Assembly: GCA_046155895.1 (NCBI GenBank)
Contig: JBJXFB010000048.1
Span: forward strand, 68,137-132,136
DNA length: 64,000 nt
Direction: 5' to 3'
DNA from: DASYPQ01 sp046155895
GTDB taxonomy: Bacteria > Planctomycetota > UBA1135 > GCA-002686595
Shown here: positions 25,840-34,519 of the stretch, one piece after another
Numbering within the stretch: the first letter of the stretch is position 1
Layout: each line of letters begins with the position of its first letter
Program-made: the position numbers and the translations under genes
Notes under the pieces: model-generated
Databases searched by the model: none
What the model saw: the letters and a program-made list of their open reading frames with translations, nothing else
Told to the model about the DNA's origin: nothing

Positions 25840-28459
25840 GCGCCCTCTCCTCCCGCTCGCGGCGTGGTTCGCGTTCATTCAGGGTCGATCGCTCCATGTG
25901 CTGAAGGATCGCGCCTCGGCGTTCGAGTGCCTTGACTAGGTCGATTGCCGCCATCCTGTCGTCCGATCGGGACACCGCTTCGAGCAGCGCTCGCTTGTCG
26001 TCGGTGTACACCGTCGCCCGCTCGCGGCCGCGGGAGACTGAGACGTAAAACTGCTCGCGGGAGGATGCCGGAAGTGAGTCAGACGACTGACCGATGAATA
26101 CGCGATCGACGGTCTTCCCTTGTGCAGCATGGCTGGTCACCACGTAACCGTGGGTCAGGAACCCGAACTCCTTGGCGACCTTCCAACCATTTGTGAGCAC
26201 GATGTTGCCTGAGCGATCGAAACTCTTGACTGTGACCAGGGCTCCGTTATTGAGCCGATGTTTCCCGTCGGCGGTCGTACCGTTACGCGTGATGCGAAGT
26301 ACTTCGCCTGGCGCAATGGCGAGGTTCCTGGCATGGAACACTTGGAACCTTGCCGCCTGGTCGACCGGCGGCGCATGGTCCCCAACGGTCACGCGTTCGC
26401 TCTTGGTGAACCCCTTGCCGTTCTGATGGAACACTGCGACGTCGCCAGCAGAGTAGTTGACGGTGTCGCGGCGCTCCGCCTCGGTCAGGTTCGCGTTCTC
26501 CAGGACTTGGAAAGTCCGTTCATGGCTTCCTAACTCTCTGGCGGCCTTGAGCTGCGCGCGGATGTCGTGGGTGATCCACTCGCCTTCTAAATGCGTGGGC
26601 GACACTACGAGTGCAGTCCTGCCTGCGCGGACCGTGTCGATGTAGTCGCGCGCGAGAGCCTGGTACCGCTCGATCGATGGCACCTCCTTTACCCAGCCGA
26701 GCTTGTCGAGCTGCCGGAAGCCCGTCTCCGTTTTTCCCTCGCTCAAGGCCTGCACCGCTTCGCGGTAGTCGCCCTTCTGGCGCTGGATATCCCGGATCTC
26801 GGCCGGGACGATCCCGGCTTCCTCCTCGAGAAGGCGAAGGGCAGCCCCGCGCTCGACCGATCCGTGCTGGCGGCGATCACCCGAAAGGATCACCCGAGCG
26901 TCCAGCCGATCCGCGAGCTCGAACACTTGACCCATCGTCCGCGTACCCAACTGGCCGGCCTCGTCGATCCAGATCGCCTGGCCTCGCACCTGCTCCTGCA
27001 GACGCTCGTCCAGCAGCAGCCTTGCGACGGTGTCCGCGTCGGCAAACCCTTCCTGGCGCAAGACGCCGCGGCTGGCGTCCGCCGAGGGAGCGAAGGTGAA
27101 CACCCGAGTTCCGGCGGATTCGATCGCCTCGACGGCCTCCTGCATCATCGCCGTCTTGCCCACCCCGGCTGCCCCTCGAATCACCGTGACCCGGTCGCGC
27201 GAGGTGAGCAGATGGTCCACCGCCTTGCGCTGCCCGGCGTTGAGCCAGTCCCGGGAAAAGACGTGGGGTGTCTGGCCGAGCGGAGTGCAGGTGCCGCGCC
27301 CCTCGCGGGCAAAGTCGACCATCTGCCGCTCCTCGTCCAGGACGGCTGGGGTCGTCACTAGGCGCTCGCTTCCCTGCTCGGCGGCAATGAGGCCGAACTT
27401 GGCCAAGGCCCGGCGGACGGTCTCCGGCGCCGCCTGGCCGTAGGAGCGCTTCAGCGCTTCGGTGAGCACCCTTCGCTCCGGCAGAACAGAACTTCGCTCG
27501 AAGCAATGATCCAGGGCAAGGTCCACCGCGTCGCCGGCCATTCGCGGGTCTTCCGGTTCGTGGCTCTTGGCCGCTTGGCCTGGGATGGACTCGATCGCGT
27601 CGCGCTCTTCCCGGCCCAGACGTGATCGCCACTCCTCGCGAAGCTCGTCGAGGGTCAGGTCCTTGCGCTTGCGGCCCCTTGTCTTTGCCCCGAGCTCACC
27701 CTTGACCGCAGGATCGATGATCCCCTTCTCGCGCGCCTTCTCCTCGATCAAGGCCGTGCGGCGAGAGAAGACCTTGATCGCCGCTCGCGGCACGCCGGCG
27801 AGCTCCCAACTCTTTCGCGTCCGCTCGACCGGGAACCCAAGTCCTTCCAAGCTTCTGGCCAGCCGCGAATGGAAGACCGCCTCGAAGTACGGCGCGTCGC
27901 GCTTCAAGTCGGCGAACTGCCCCGCCTTCCATCGCGACTCCTCGCCGTCCCAGGTGGTGTTGAAGACGAAGCAGTGCGCGTGCAGGTGAGGATCCGGAAT
28001 GCCGTCGACGGGCCTGGCCGTCAGGTGCACGAACTCTCCCCAGACCATGTTGCCGCTTGTGCGATCTTCGTCGCGGCCTTTGGAGCGGACGCGGGTCTTC
28101 ATCTCCGCCTCCATCTCCCCCATCGTCGCCTCGACGGATTCCCGGAAGGCCTCGAGGATGCGCTCGTCGCGGGTCAGTCCGTAGACGAGGGAGACGCTCT
28201 TGGGCACGTGGAAGTTGAAGTCGTAACCAATGCGCCGGTTCTGCTTCTGGCGAGCGGTGAGAACGCGGCCAGTCGCGGGATTGCGGTTGTCGCACAGCGC
28301 GTCCCACTCCGGGCGCTCGATGGTCCCTTGCAGCCCCAGCCGTTCGGCCCCGAGCCCTCGCCATAGGCCGACGAGTTCCTGTCCTTCCGTGTAGTAGTCC
28401 GCGGTGCTGTAGTAGCTCTTCGCACCTTGAGCACTGCTGTTCTGGATAATGCGCAACAT
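25829..28459 (-). CDS. MobF family relaxase-helicase (TrwC/TraI type)
   Basis: The product is about 876 aa from the ATG at 28459 (MLRIIQNSSAQGAKSYYSTADYYTEG). Catalytic tyrosine pairs sit at residues 16-17 and 22-23. The HUH metal site is DPHLHAHCFVFN with histidines 158, 160 and 162. A RecD-like helicase follows with Walker A RGAAGVGKT at 428-436 and IWIDEAGQ as Walker B. The C-terminal FLTHGYVVTSHAAQGKTVDRVF and SREQFYVSVSRGR are TraI/RecD motifs V-VI. It nicks oriT and unwinds the transferred strand. With the coupling ATPase it defines a mobilizable element. Length is at the short end for MobF enzymes. Confidence 0.92.
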   Translation of the reverse strand: MLRIIQNSSAQGAKSYYSTADYYTEGQELVGLWRGLGAERLGLQGTIERPEWDALCDNRNPATGRVLTARQKQNRRIGYDFNFHVPKSVSLVYGLTRDERILEAFRESVEATMGEMEAEMKTRVRSKGRDEDRTSGNMVWGEFVHLTARPVDGIPDPHLHAHCFVFNTTWDGEESRWKAGQFADLKRDAPYFEAVFHSRLARSLEGLGFPVERTRKSWELAGVPRAAIKVFSRRTALIEEKAREKGIIDPAVKGELGAKTRGRKRKDLTLDELREEWRSRLGREERDAIESIPGQAAKSHEPEDPRMAGDAVDLALDHCFERSSVLPERRVLTEALKRSYGQAAPETVRRALAKFGLIAAEQGSERLVTTPAVLDEERQMVDFAREGRGTCTPLGQTPHVFSRDWLNAGQRKAVDHLLTSRDRVTVIRGAAGVGKTAMMQEAVEAIESAGTRVFTFAPSADASRGVLRQEGFADADTVARLLLDERLQEQVRGQAIWIDEAGQLGTRTMGQVFELADRLDARVILSGDRRQHGSVERGAALRLLEEEAGIVPAEIRDIQRQKGDYREAVQALSEGKTETGFRQLDKLGWVKEVPSIERYQALARDYIDTVRAGRTALVVSPTHLEGEWITHDIRAQLKAARELGSHERTFQVLENANLTEAERRDTVNYSAGDVAVFHQNGKGFTKSERVTVGDHAPPVDQAARFQVFHARNLAIAPGEVLRITRNGTTADGKHRLNNGALVTVKSFDRSGNIVLTNGWKVAKEFGFLTHGYVVTSHAAQGKTVDRVFIGQSSDSLPASSREQFYVSVSRGRERATVYTDDKRALLEAVSRSDDRMAAIDLVKALERRGAILQHMERSTLNEREPRREREERAHVR

Positions 28460-28784
28460 CCTGCGGTCTATACATGCGTCCTCGGATCGCGTCATCCGGA
28501 ACTTGCAACCCGCAGTTGCTTATTTCGCGGACTGTTGCAACCGAACAACAGTGTCTCGATGTCGGACGGTGTTCTCCCTCATGAACGGCCCGGCGTGACG
28601 CGGCCTAGCTGACTTGCACGCTGGAGCCGTCGCCTGGTCTCGCAAGCTGCCAGAGCCGTTTTCCGAATCGGAAGCCTTCGGCTCTTCGCTTGCGGGAACG
28701 CTTGCGCTCCCGGCTGATCCGTCTCCCCTTTCGGTGCCGTCAGGCCGCAATCACGCGGCCGGCAAACCAAAGAAGGAGAACATC
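28460..28784. other. Relaxase upstream region with nested inverted repeats, candidate oriT
   Basis: This non-coding stretch separates the minus-strand relaxase from the plus-strand small-protein genes. It contains TTGCAAC at 28503-28509 matched by GTTGCAA at 28534-28540, and a hairpin ACTGTTG (28531-28537)/CAACAGT (28546-28552). Inverted repeats directly upstream of a relaxase gene are typical of a transfer origin, but no known nic core was recognised, and they could instead be operators. Confidence 0.4.
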
Positions 28785-28994
28785 ATGACCAACAACACTC
28801 TCGAACCACGAGCCGGCAAGCAACCATCGCACGCCGTCTATCACGTCCGCGACAACGAGGGCAGCAAGGCCTTCTGGACCCGAATCGGTTCGGCCTGGGC
28901 GCACGCCGACGGTAAAGGCTTCAACGTCCAAGTTGAAACCGTTCCGCTCAGTGGCCGCATCTCGCTTCGCGTCCCCTCGGACAAGAAGGACTAA
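28785..28994 (+). CDS. Small conserved mobile-element protein
   Basis: The product is 69 aa from the ATG at 28785, which follows an AAGGAG ribosome site by seven bases; the frame extends upstream but is non-coding there. The core HAVYHVRDNEGSKAFWTRIGSAWAHADGKGFNVQVETVPLSGRISLRVP is a pattern I associate with small proteins encoded beside relaxases in proteobacterial and other mobile elements. Function is unknown. It is probably single-domain and cytosolic. Confidence 0.75.
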   Translation: MTNNTLEPRAGKQPSHAVYHVRDNEGSKAFWTRIGSAWAHADGKGFNVQVETVPLSGRISLRVPSDKKD

Positions 28995-29002
28995 TCGCAA
29001 CC

Positions 29003-29026
29003 GGGCGGGCTGACGAAAGCCCGCCC
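29003..29026 (+). terminator. Hairpin between two small mobile-element genes
   Basis: GGGCGGGCT at 29003-29011 pairs with AGCCCGCCC at 29018-29026, a nine-base-pair GC-rich stem with a six-base loop. No U-tract follows, so it may be an attenuator or an RNA-stabilising structure instead of a full terminator. It lies eight bases after the stop of the 69-aa gene. Confidence 0.5.
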
Positions 29027-29046
29027 CTACTTGAAGGAGTTACTAC

Positions 29047-29259
29047 ATGAAAGCCGTCAACCGCTACCGGGCACGACGCTGCGGGAAGGCTCTGCGCCGT
29101 TACGACACAGACGATGACGACACGACCTGCTTGGTCGACTTCCTGGCGGATGCCAGGCACTGGTGCGATCGCCGCGGCGAGAGCTACGCGAAGCTCGACA
29201 GGTCGGCGTACCACCACTACGCCGCCGAGGTCGCCGCCGCGCGGAGGAGCAAGTCATGA
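29047..29259 (+). CDS. Small basic protein of unknown function
   Basis: A 70-aa arginine-rich protein starting MKAVNRYRARRCGKALRRYDTDDDDTTC, with a good GAAGGAG ribosome site nine bases upstream of the ATG. The later part DFLADARHWCDRRGESYAKLDRSAYHHYAAE looks like a compact helical domain. No family is recognised. It follows the 69-aa gene in the same direction and is likely part of the same small mobile-element unit. Confidence 0.65.
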   Translation: MKAVNRYRARRCGKALRRYDTDDDDTTCLVDFLADARHWCDRRGESYAKLDRSAYHHYAAEVAAARRSKS

Positions 29260-29438
29260 TGCGAGTCAACCCGACAAACCTGTTCTACGCCGCCATGAGG
29301 CGGCGCAAAGCAACCTGCGCCACGATCCCGTGTACTTCGACTACGCCTGCCGGAGGATCGCCCGCGCGCAGAATCTCATTTACACGAGTTCCCAGCTGCT
29401 CCATAGTTCCTCACACGCACACCACCAACGAGGCGCGA

Positions 29439-29924
29439 ATGACCGATGCCGAACCGCCATTACGCTCTGAGCGGCAACGTCTCATCCGAGAATGGCTGAA
29501 TAGGCCGCCCGAACTTGATCTGGATGCCGAGCTCTCGTCATCCGGGCAGGCCCGCCGACTATTCCTGCAGGAACTCGCTGATCGCGTGGCACCCGCGCTG
29601 AACGAGCGCCTCCTGCGGACATCCCAGGAAACCTACGAGGAGAAGAAGGCGCTCGCGCGCTGGGTGAACAAGACATTGCGCGAGTTGGACCTCGCGGTTG
29701 AATGCCCTAGGACCGGGATGCCGGCCGCCATCGCTACCTATTCCTCGCAGTCGCACAAGGGAAGCTTCCAGCTCCAAGTGACACTCCCCGACGGCAAAAC
29801 CACTCACTCGCGGAGCGCCTCCTATCTCTCGAACCTCCGTCTCACTGCTCGCGACATCGGGATGAACCCACCAACAAGATGGCACTCCCGTCACGGTTCG
29901 AATGACGAGGCCCCTTCACGATGA
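29439..29924 (+). CDS. Protein of unknown function
   Basis: The product is 161 aa if started at the ATG at 29439 (MTDAEPPLRSERQRLIREWLNRPPELDLDAEL), preceded by a weak GAGG. The frame is open from 29163, but that portion overlaps the small basic gene. The helical N-terminal half (RRLFLQELADRVAPALNERLLRTSQETYEEKKALARWVNKTLRELDLAVECPRTGMPA) is followed by a short beta-rich part (GSFQLQVTLPDGKTTHSRS). No family is recognised. Probably a cargo gene of the element. Confidence 0.6.
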   Translation: MTDAEPPLRSERQRLIREWLNRPPELDLDAELSSSGQARRLFLQELADRVAPALNERLLRTSQETYEEKKALARWVNKTLRELDLAVECPRTGMPAAIATYSSQSHKGSFQLQVTLPDGKTTHSRSASYLSNLRLTARDIGMNPPTRWHSRHGSNDEAPSR

Positions 29925-30026
29925 TCGCCTTGTTCTTTCAGACGATCCTACTTCATTTCTCCCTGACACAGCGCCTGTAGGATCACCCTGGAGCCTAGCC
30001 GTTTGGCTGACAACTAGGAGATGAAC

Positions 30027-30212
30027 ATGACGAACCCGAAAGCAAACCAGAACTGGGAGATGGTCAAAGGCGCGGCGGTCGGAGGCGGATTGGCTATGGC
30101 CACGAATGCCGCGCTCTGCGCCATCGGCCTGTGCATCACAGGCGGGACCCTAGCCCTTTTCATCGCCGGAGCCGCGAGCGTGGCGGCGATCACGGCTGGC
30201 GACGAGTGCTAG
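30027..30212 (+). CDS. Small hydrophobic peptide, bacteriocin- or holin-like
   Basis: A 61-aa peptide from the ATG at 30027, six bases after AGGAG; an ATG two codons earlier is possible. A hydrophilic leader (MTNPKANQNWEMVKGAAVGGG) precedes a long hydrophobic segment (LAMATNAALCAIGLCITGGTLALFIAGAASVAAITAG) with cysteines and glycines. The composition resembles a small pore-forming peptide or a bacteriocin precursor with a GG-type leader, but no processing or export genes are adjacent. A GC-rich hairpin follows downstream. Confidence 0.55.
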   Translation: MTNPKANQNWEMVKGAAVGGGLAMATNAALCAIGLCITGGTLALFIAGAASVAAITAGDEC

Positions 30213-30239
30213 TCGCACTCGCCGCATAACAGCAGTCTC

Positions 30240-30267
30240 GGCGGCAGCGTCGCTAGACACTGCCGCC
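30240..30267 (+). terminator. Terminator-like hairpin after small hydrophobic peptide gene
   Basis: GGCGGCAG at 30240-30247 pairs with CTGCCGCC at 30260-30267, an eight-base-pair stem with a 12-base loop. There is no clear T-run after it, so termination strength is uncertain. It lies between the hydrophobic peptide gene and the convergent membrane-protein gene, a usual terminator position. Confidence 0.45.
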
Positions 30268-30306
30268 AAGTTCTGGCTCTCGATCGCTACCGTGCTACCT
30301 GCCTGC

Positions 30307-30648
30307 CTATCGACCAGGAGGTCCGAGGCTACTGTCCGCCACGAGGGGGCTGGCGACTAGACCCGGCTGAGCCGCCGCTCGAGTACCCATGAACGACGCC
30401 ATCAGGCAGGCGGCTCCGACTGCCCCGACCGCGAGTGCCCCGAGCACGAGCAATCCCGCCACCACGAGGAGTCCCTCGATCACCGAGGCGTTGTGTTCGC
30501 TCTGGCCGTTCAGTTCGTTCGCAAGGTTCTGCAGCAGAGTCTGCTGATCCTTCTGATCTTGCATTTGCATCGCGAGGAATCCGAGCACGATAGCAATCGC
30601 CACCATGCCGAGCGCTCCAGCCAATGCGATGATTCCACCGACTCGCAT
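30307..30648 (-). CDS. Small two-helix membrane protein
   Basis: The 113-aa product has an N-terminal transmembrane segment (GIIALAGALGMVAIAIVLGFLAM), a polar stretch rich in glutamine and asparagine (QMQDQKDQQTLLQNLANELNGQSEHN) that could form a short coiled coil, and a second transmembrane segment (VIEGLLVVAGLLVLGALAVGAVGAACLMASFMG). The polar loop would face one side of the membrane. No family recognised. It follows the planctomycete-type exported gene by 31 bases in the same direction. Confidence 0.6.
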   Translation of the reverse strand: MRVGGIIALAGALGMVAIAIVLGFLAMQMQDQKDQQTLLQNLANELNGQSEHNASVIEGLLVVAGLLVLGALAVGAVGAACLMASFMGTRAAAQPGLVASPLVADSSLGPPGR

Positions 30649-30679
30649 GTTGATTCTTCTTTCTTCGCAGCGGCACGCG

Positions 30680-31852
30680 CTACTGGAACGTCACTGAGAC
30701 AGCGTTGGTCAGGTTCGTGGGGTTCCCACAAGGCCCCAACGGATCACGGTAGTGCGTCTGAAAGTGCCACGTCGTGCCCTGCAGAATCGTGCCGGGCGCA
30801 GCGAAGTGACTCTGTGAATAGGCAACGATCCCCGGGCCCTCGCTGAACGATCCGCCCGTCGCGCTTCTCATCGGGAACCTGTACATGCCCGTACCGGGCG
30901 GGAGTTGCCTGGGCCCTGGCGCGACACACCGCAGCCCGTTGCCGAACGGCGCCTGCGTCGACAGTGGGCCCATGAACACGAACCCACGAGCGCCACTCCG
31001 CAGGCCTTGAACCGTCAAAACGAGGTCATCGCTCACAAATGATGCCGACCCGACGCCCGAGAGTAGTCCGCCGGCGCCCGTCGAGTTGAGACACCCTGCA
31101 GTCGCGTCATCGTTGCCACACGGGCAGCCGACGCCGAAGCAGTAGGGCTGAATCGGAACGGGGGGCACTGAGTTGATCGCGCCGACCGCATCGATGTCGG
31201 CTCCAACGGAGGGCCCCGTCGATTGGTTGACGTTGATCGCGTCCTGGATGCGAACGGCGTCGAAGGTGATCGAGCCCGGAGCGTAGCCAAGGAACGTCAA
31301 GTCCAGGTCGACGCCGCTCGGCTGGCCGGCGATCCGGGCCACGTGGAAGTAGGTGTCCCCGTCGGGATCGAGGGCCGGATCAAGTAGGGGCAGCGTGACA
31401 GCCGTCGCCCTCACCCAAATGTCCATCGTCTCCACATTCGGCCCGACCTCGTAGATCCACAGGTCGAACGGCGCTTGTGCCGTGCCGCCGTTGCTGAGCA
31501 GATTGTCCGTGAATGCCAGCTCGATAAGACCGCCGTTACCCAAGGACACATCGCCGGGATCCCCGCACCAGTCAGGCAGTCCCAGAGCAGAGGTCGGAAT
31601 CTGGTACTGCGGTGCAGGAATCGGTCCCCCCTGTGCGTTGGGGGCGTAGCGCAGCACGGCGTCGGCGAAGCTCAGAGCCCCCTGAGGATAGAGCACGCAG
31701 ACCGGAGCGGGATTCTGCGGGCACGAGGGCTCGCAGATGGTGGTTCCTCCCTGGAAAGGAATCGCTTGGGCGGACTGGGTGAGAACAGCCAGGCTGGCAA
31801 GAGCGAGGGCAATCGAGATCGCCCTACAAGAAACTAGCGGGGGGACATTCAT
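30680..31852 (-). CDS. Exported protein with planctomycete-type cysteine-rich C-terminal module
   Basis: The 390-aa product has a cleavable signal peptide (CRAISIALALASLAVLTQSAQA). The N-terminal half (FADAVLRYAPNAQGGP; LIELAFTDNLLSNGGTAQAPFDLWIYEVGPNVETMDIWV) resembles secreted cell-surface domains with a predicted beta-sandwich. The C-terminal half begins PYCFGVGCPCGNDDATAGCLNSTGAGG and ends HFQTHYRDPLGPCGNPTNLTNAVSVTFQ. I associate this module with many secreted proteins of the Poly30/Pla163 planctomycete lineages. Its role is unknown. It is divergent from the XRE regulator gene across a short repeat-bearing gap. Confidence 0.8.
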   Translation of the reverse strand: MNVPPLVSCRAISIALALASLAVLTQSAQAIPFQGGTTICEPSCPQNPAPVCVLYPQGALSFADAVLRYAPNAQGGPIPAPQYQIPTSALGLPDWCGDPGDVSLGNGGLIELAFTDNLLSNGGTAQAPFDLWIYEVGPNVETMDIWVRATAVTLPLLDPALDPDGDTYFHVARIAGQPSGVDLDLTFLGYAPGSITFDAVRIQDAINVNQSTGPSVGADIDAVGAINSVPPVPIQPYCFGVGCPCGNDDATAGCLNSTGAGGLLSGVGSASFVSDDLVLTVQGLRSGARGFVFMGPLSTQAPFGNGLRCVAPGPRQLPPGTGMYRFPMRSATGGSFSEGPGIVAYSQSHFAAPGTILQGTTWHFQTHYRDPLGPCGNPTNLTNAVSVTFQ

Positions 31853-31995
31853 CGGGATTCTCTCGGTGAAGTTGAATGCGGTGGACAGGGAACCCCCTGT
31901 GACTTTTTTCCAGGATCCCAGCGTATCGCAATCCGCGGGGAATGTGACTCTTTTCCGGTGGACGGAAATCCGGGATCGGCAGACCGTTACGCTTC
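31853..31995. promoter_or_regulatory. Divergent control region with paired direct repeats and a palindrome
   Basis: Two near-identical 14-mers, TGTGACTTTTTTCC at 31898-31911 and TGTGACTCTTTTCC at 31943-31956, lie 45 bases apart. TTTCCG at 31952-31957 and CGGAAA at 31963-31968 form an inverted repeat overlapping the second copy. Such an arrangement between an exported-protein gene and an XRE regulator gene fits an operator bound by that regulator. Confidence 0.45.
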
Positions 31996-32250
31996 GTGCC
32001 CGGTCGAACGACTACCCCGCCGCTCGTTCGCGCCGTCGGCCATGCCCTTCGCGCCGAACGAGAGCGCCGGGGATGGTCCCAGGAGGAGCTGTGCTCGCGA
32101 TCAGGACTCGACCGGACCTATCTAAGCGGGATCGAGCGTGGTGCGCGCTCTCCGACCCTGCGTTCTCTCATCCGGGTAGTCGAGGCCCTGGACATCCCGC
32201 TCAGCAAGGTCGTCCTCGCCGCCGAGTCCGCATCTCCAAGATCGCGCTAG
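31996..32250 (+). CDS. XRE-family helix-turn-helix regulator
   Basis: An 84-aa protein starting at a GTG. It is essentially a single Cro/C1-type helix-turn-helix domain: VRAVGHALRAERERRGWSQEELCSRSGLDRTYLSGIERGARSPTLRSLIRVVEALDIPLSKVV. This is the classic five-helix layout with recognition helix at SRSGLDRTYLSGIE. It probably binds its own promoter region and that of the divergent exported-protein gene. No adjacent toxin or phage genes were found. Confidence 0.85.
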   Translation: MPGRTTTPPLVRAVGHALRAERERRGWSQEELCSRSGLDRTYLSGIERGARSPTLRSLIRVVEALDIPLSKVVLAAESASPRSR

Positions 32251-32742
32251 AGTGGGCTCCGACGTAGCGCCTCATGCGCGCACGATGCCCAATGGAAGTC
32301 GCCGTGGGAGTCCTCCACTTCACACTCGCGCGTGCTGTTACACGTAGCAGCCGCCCTCATCCTGTGAGGTGGACCAGACCTGGCCGAGCGCTTGCTCAAC
32401 ACTTCGACGATCTCGTACGAGATCCAGCAGGGTCGTTCGAGACGCGGACACTTGAAGGGCTCTACTTCGGGGTTTGCCGACATACCGGAGCTATCGTGTG
32501 CGCCGCCTTCACTCTGTAGCAGATGCAGACCCGGAAGCCGGGGCGACTGTCACTACCCGCCATCCTTCCCACGCTCGGGACTGCCGAGTAGCCGATCAAT
32601 CAAGACCCAACTGATGCGCCTCAGCAAGCACCCTCGCAAGACCTGCTCCCTGGCTCGCTCAGATCCCCACGGCGGATGGTCTAATGGCATGCCCGTAATC
32701 GAAGGGCTCCCCTGAAGATTGCACGAGCCCGTGGAGGACCTA
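32251..32742. other. Intergenic region, nothing recognised
   Basis: Several open frames exist but none shows protein-like composition or a ribosome site. I see no hairpin or repeat of note. The right end carries the GGAGG ribosome site of the following membrane-protein gene. Confidence 0.4.
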
Positions 32743-33807
32743 ATGCAACCGTCGGAACTGGTCGTATGGATTCGCGCGGGAGTATTGGCAGGAGCTGTTC
32801 TCTTCGGTTTTGCTCTGTTGGCATCAGGATTCTATTTCGTATGGCGCGAATATCGGCTCGTCAACACGTTCGACAAGCTCGCTCGGTTTATTGAGCTAAC
32901 GAAGTCGGCCAAGATAGACGTCGATGTAGCTCAAGGCGCGTTCACTCTCGCTCGTACCAGGCCAGGCCTTGTCATGATGGCATTTGGCATGGCCATCCTC
33001 CTTGCAAGCTTATTTGTGCGCTTAGAATTAAGTGTCACGCGTGGTGCGCGTGACAACTCGCCCATTCCAGCTGCCACTCCTGACAATAACGTGCCTCACA
33101 TCGACACAGGTTCGGCAGCACGCGTCTACGATACCTGGCTACAGCATGTCGATGAGCTCGAGCGCATGTCCCCCCTCGAACTCGGTCCTGCTCTGGCCAC
33201 GCTTGCGCCCGGCAAGTCCATGAGGCGACTACCGCTCATCTTGAGGCCGGCCGACACCTACGAGACAATCGGCAGTCAGGCATACGGGAACAGCGCCTAT
33301 GGTCCGCTCGTAAAGGCAACGAATCCAGCGCTGGGAGCCGGTCCCCCGTGGCCATCCGGGACTACCGCCACGCTATGGTATGTAGACGAAGAGCCACTGT
33401 CAGACACAATCTATGAACAGGTCAAGATCAAGATTGCCGGAGAGGATCCTAAGACGCCATACTTCACAGCCCTGGAGCTCATTCAGTCGATCGTGGAGAG
33501 TCCGGAATTTCGCGCCAATCCAGATGGGTACTGGGCCTCTCACAACGCTCCGCTGGGGCTGAGCTCGTTTCTAGACGGCCTTGGCACCTACACCGGATAC
33601 TCGTGGGCTCTCCGGCCGTATGAAACGGTCAAGGGTGACACGCCCGGCGTGCTGGCAAGGGCGGAACTTGGCGACGCGCGGTTCACACCATTCCTTGCTC
33701 TTGCTAATCCCGGGCATAGCATCTTGTCCCGTGGGCACGAGGTCCCGGATGAACTCCTCACGGTCGGAGAGCAGATCTGGTTAGCGTACGCCCTGTCCCC
33801 GCGATAG
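32743..33807 (+). CDS. Membrane protein with LysM-like periplasmic domain
   Basis: The product is 354 aa from the ATG at 32743, which has GGAGG six bases upstream. Two transmembrane helices lie near the N-terminus (WIRAGVLAGAVLFGFALLASGFYFVW and PGLVMMAFGMAILLASLFV). The following soluble part contains RPADTYETIGSQAYGNSAYGPLVKATNPALG, which resembles a LysM or tail-type peptidoglycan-binding repeat. Further on, TALELIQSIVESPEFRANPDGYW precedes a C-terminal domain of unknown type. It may act at the inner membrane facing the periplasm. No operon partners. Confidence 0.65.
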   Translation: MQPSELVVWIRAGVLAGAVLFGFALLASGFYFVWREYRLVNTFDKLARFIELTKSAKIDVDVAQGAFTLARTRPGLVMMAFGMAILLASLFVRLELSVTRGARDNSPIPAATPDNNVPHIDTGSAARVYDTWLQHVDELERMSPLELGPALATLAPGKSMRRLPLILRPADTYETIGSQAYGNSAYGPLVKATNPALGAGPPWPSGTTATLWYVDEEPLSDTIYEQVKIKIAGEDPKTPYFTALELIQSIVESPEFRANPDGYWASHNAPLGLSSFLDGLGTYTGYSWALRPYETVKGDTPGVLARAELGDARFTPFLALANPGHSILSRGHEVPDELLTVGEQIWLAYALSPR

Positions 33808-34519
33808 TTCAGTCAACCGACTAACCAGCATAATCAGAGCAGACGTCTCCCCTAAGCACAGCTTAGGACTGCTTCCGCGGGAGGGGAGGCGAAAGCTCTC
33901 GCTTTCTACATCTCTGCTTCTCCACAGCGAATCGTCGAGAGCCCTGCCTGTTCCCGAAAGTGTCGCCTCTTACAGGTTGCCACCTCGTAGGGCCAGATTG
34001 CCCCCTCGCCAACAGCCGAGAGGACTTCCACGGCGGGGCCGAAGTGGAGAAGTCACTCTGCGAGGATGATCCGGAAGGCAGCTCAGAGGGAGGATCAGCG
34101 CATGGCACCGCAGCGGTGTGATCTCGCACCTGACGCTCGAAGGTGCGGACTAGTTTCTAACTCGGCAATGTCGTGATTCGCAATTGTCCCTCTCATTCGA
34201 CGCACACCGGGTTGAGCTGCACCGCCGAGCAGTCGCGAGGGTAGGACGACTCTGAGAGCGAGGCTCTAGCGCCGGACGCCCGTCGTAGCCTGCGATGGGC
34301 GCGCACCCAGGACGGTCGTGCTCGGCGCCGGCCGCAGGACCTGCGTCGCATGCTGTGTAGGACTTCGGGCTCGGGCACACCTCGACCGACGAACTCGCAG
34401 CTATCACCTCGAACCTGAGCAACACTCGGCGGACAGCAATCGCCCGAAGCTTCGGGATGAGCTAGACCGCAGACGAACGTCTCCGCTACTCGAAGCCTGC
34501 AGAGACGAAGGCGGTGGAT
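33808..34519. other. Intergenic region, nothing recognised
   Basis: This 712-base stretch lies between a plus-strand membrane-protein gene and a minus-strand exported-protein gene, which converge here. Short frames on both strands are arginine- and serine-rich and unlike proteins. CCTAAGCACAGCTTAGG at 33852-33868 forms a short inverted repeat that could terminate the upstream gene. Confidence 0.4.

Noticed and set aside
29255..29470. Small gene between the basic protein and the 161-aa protein
   Set aside because: An ATG overlaps the previous stop, and another frame reads a protein-like stretch (RHDPVYFDYACRRIARAQNLIY), but the start and the protein-like part are in different frames.
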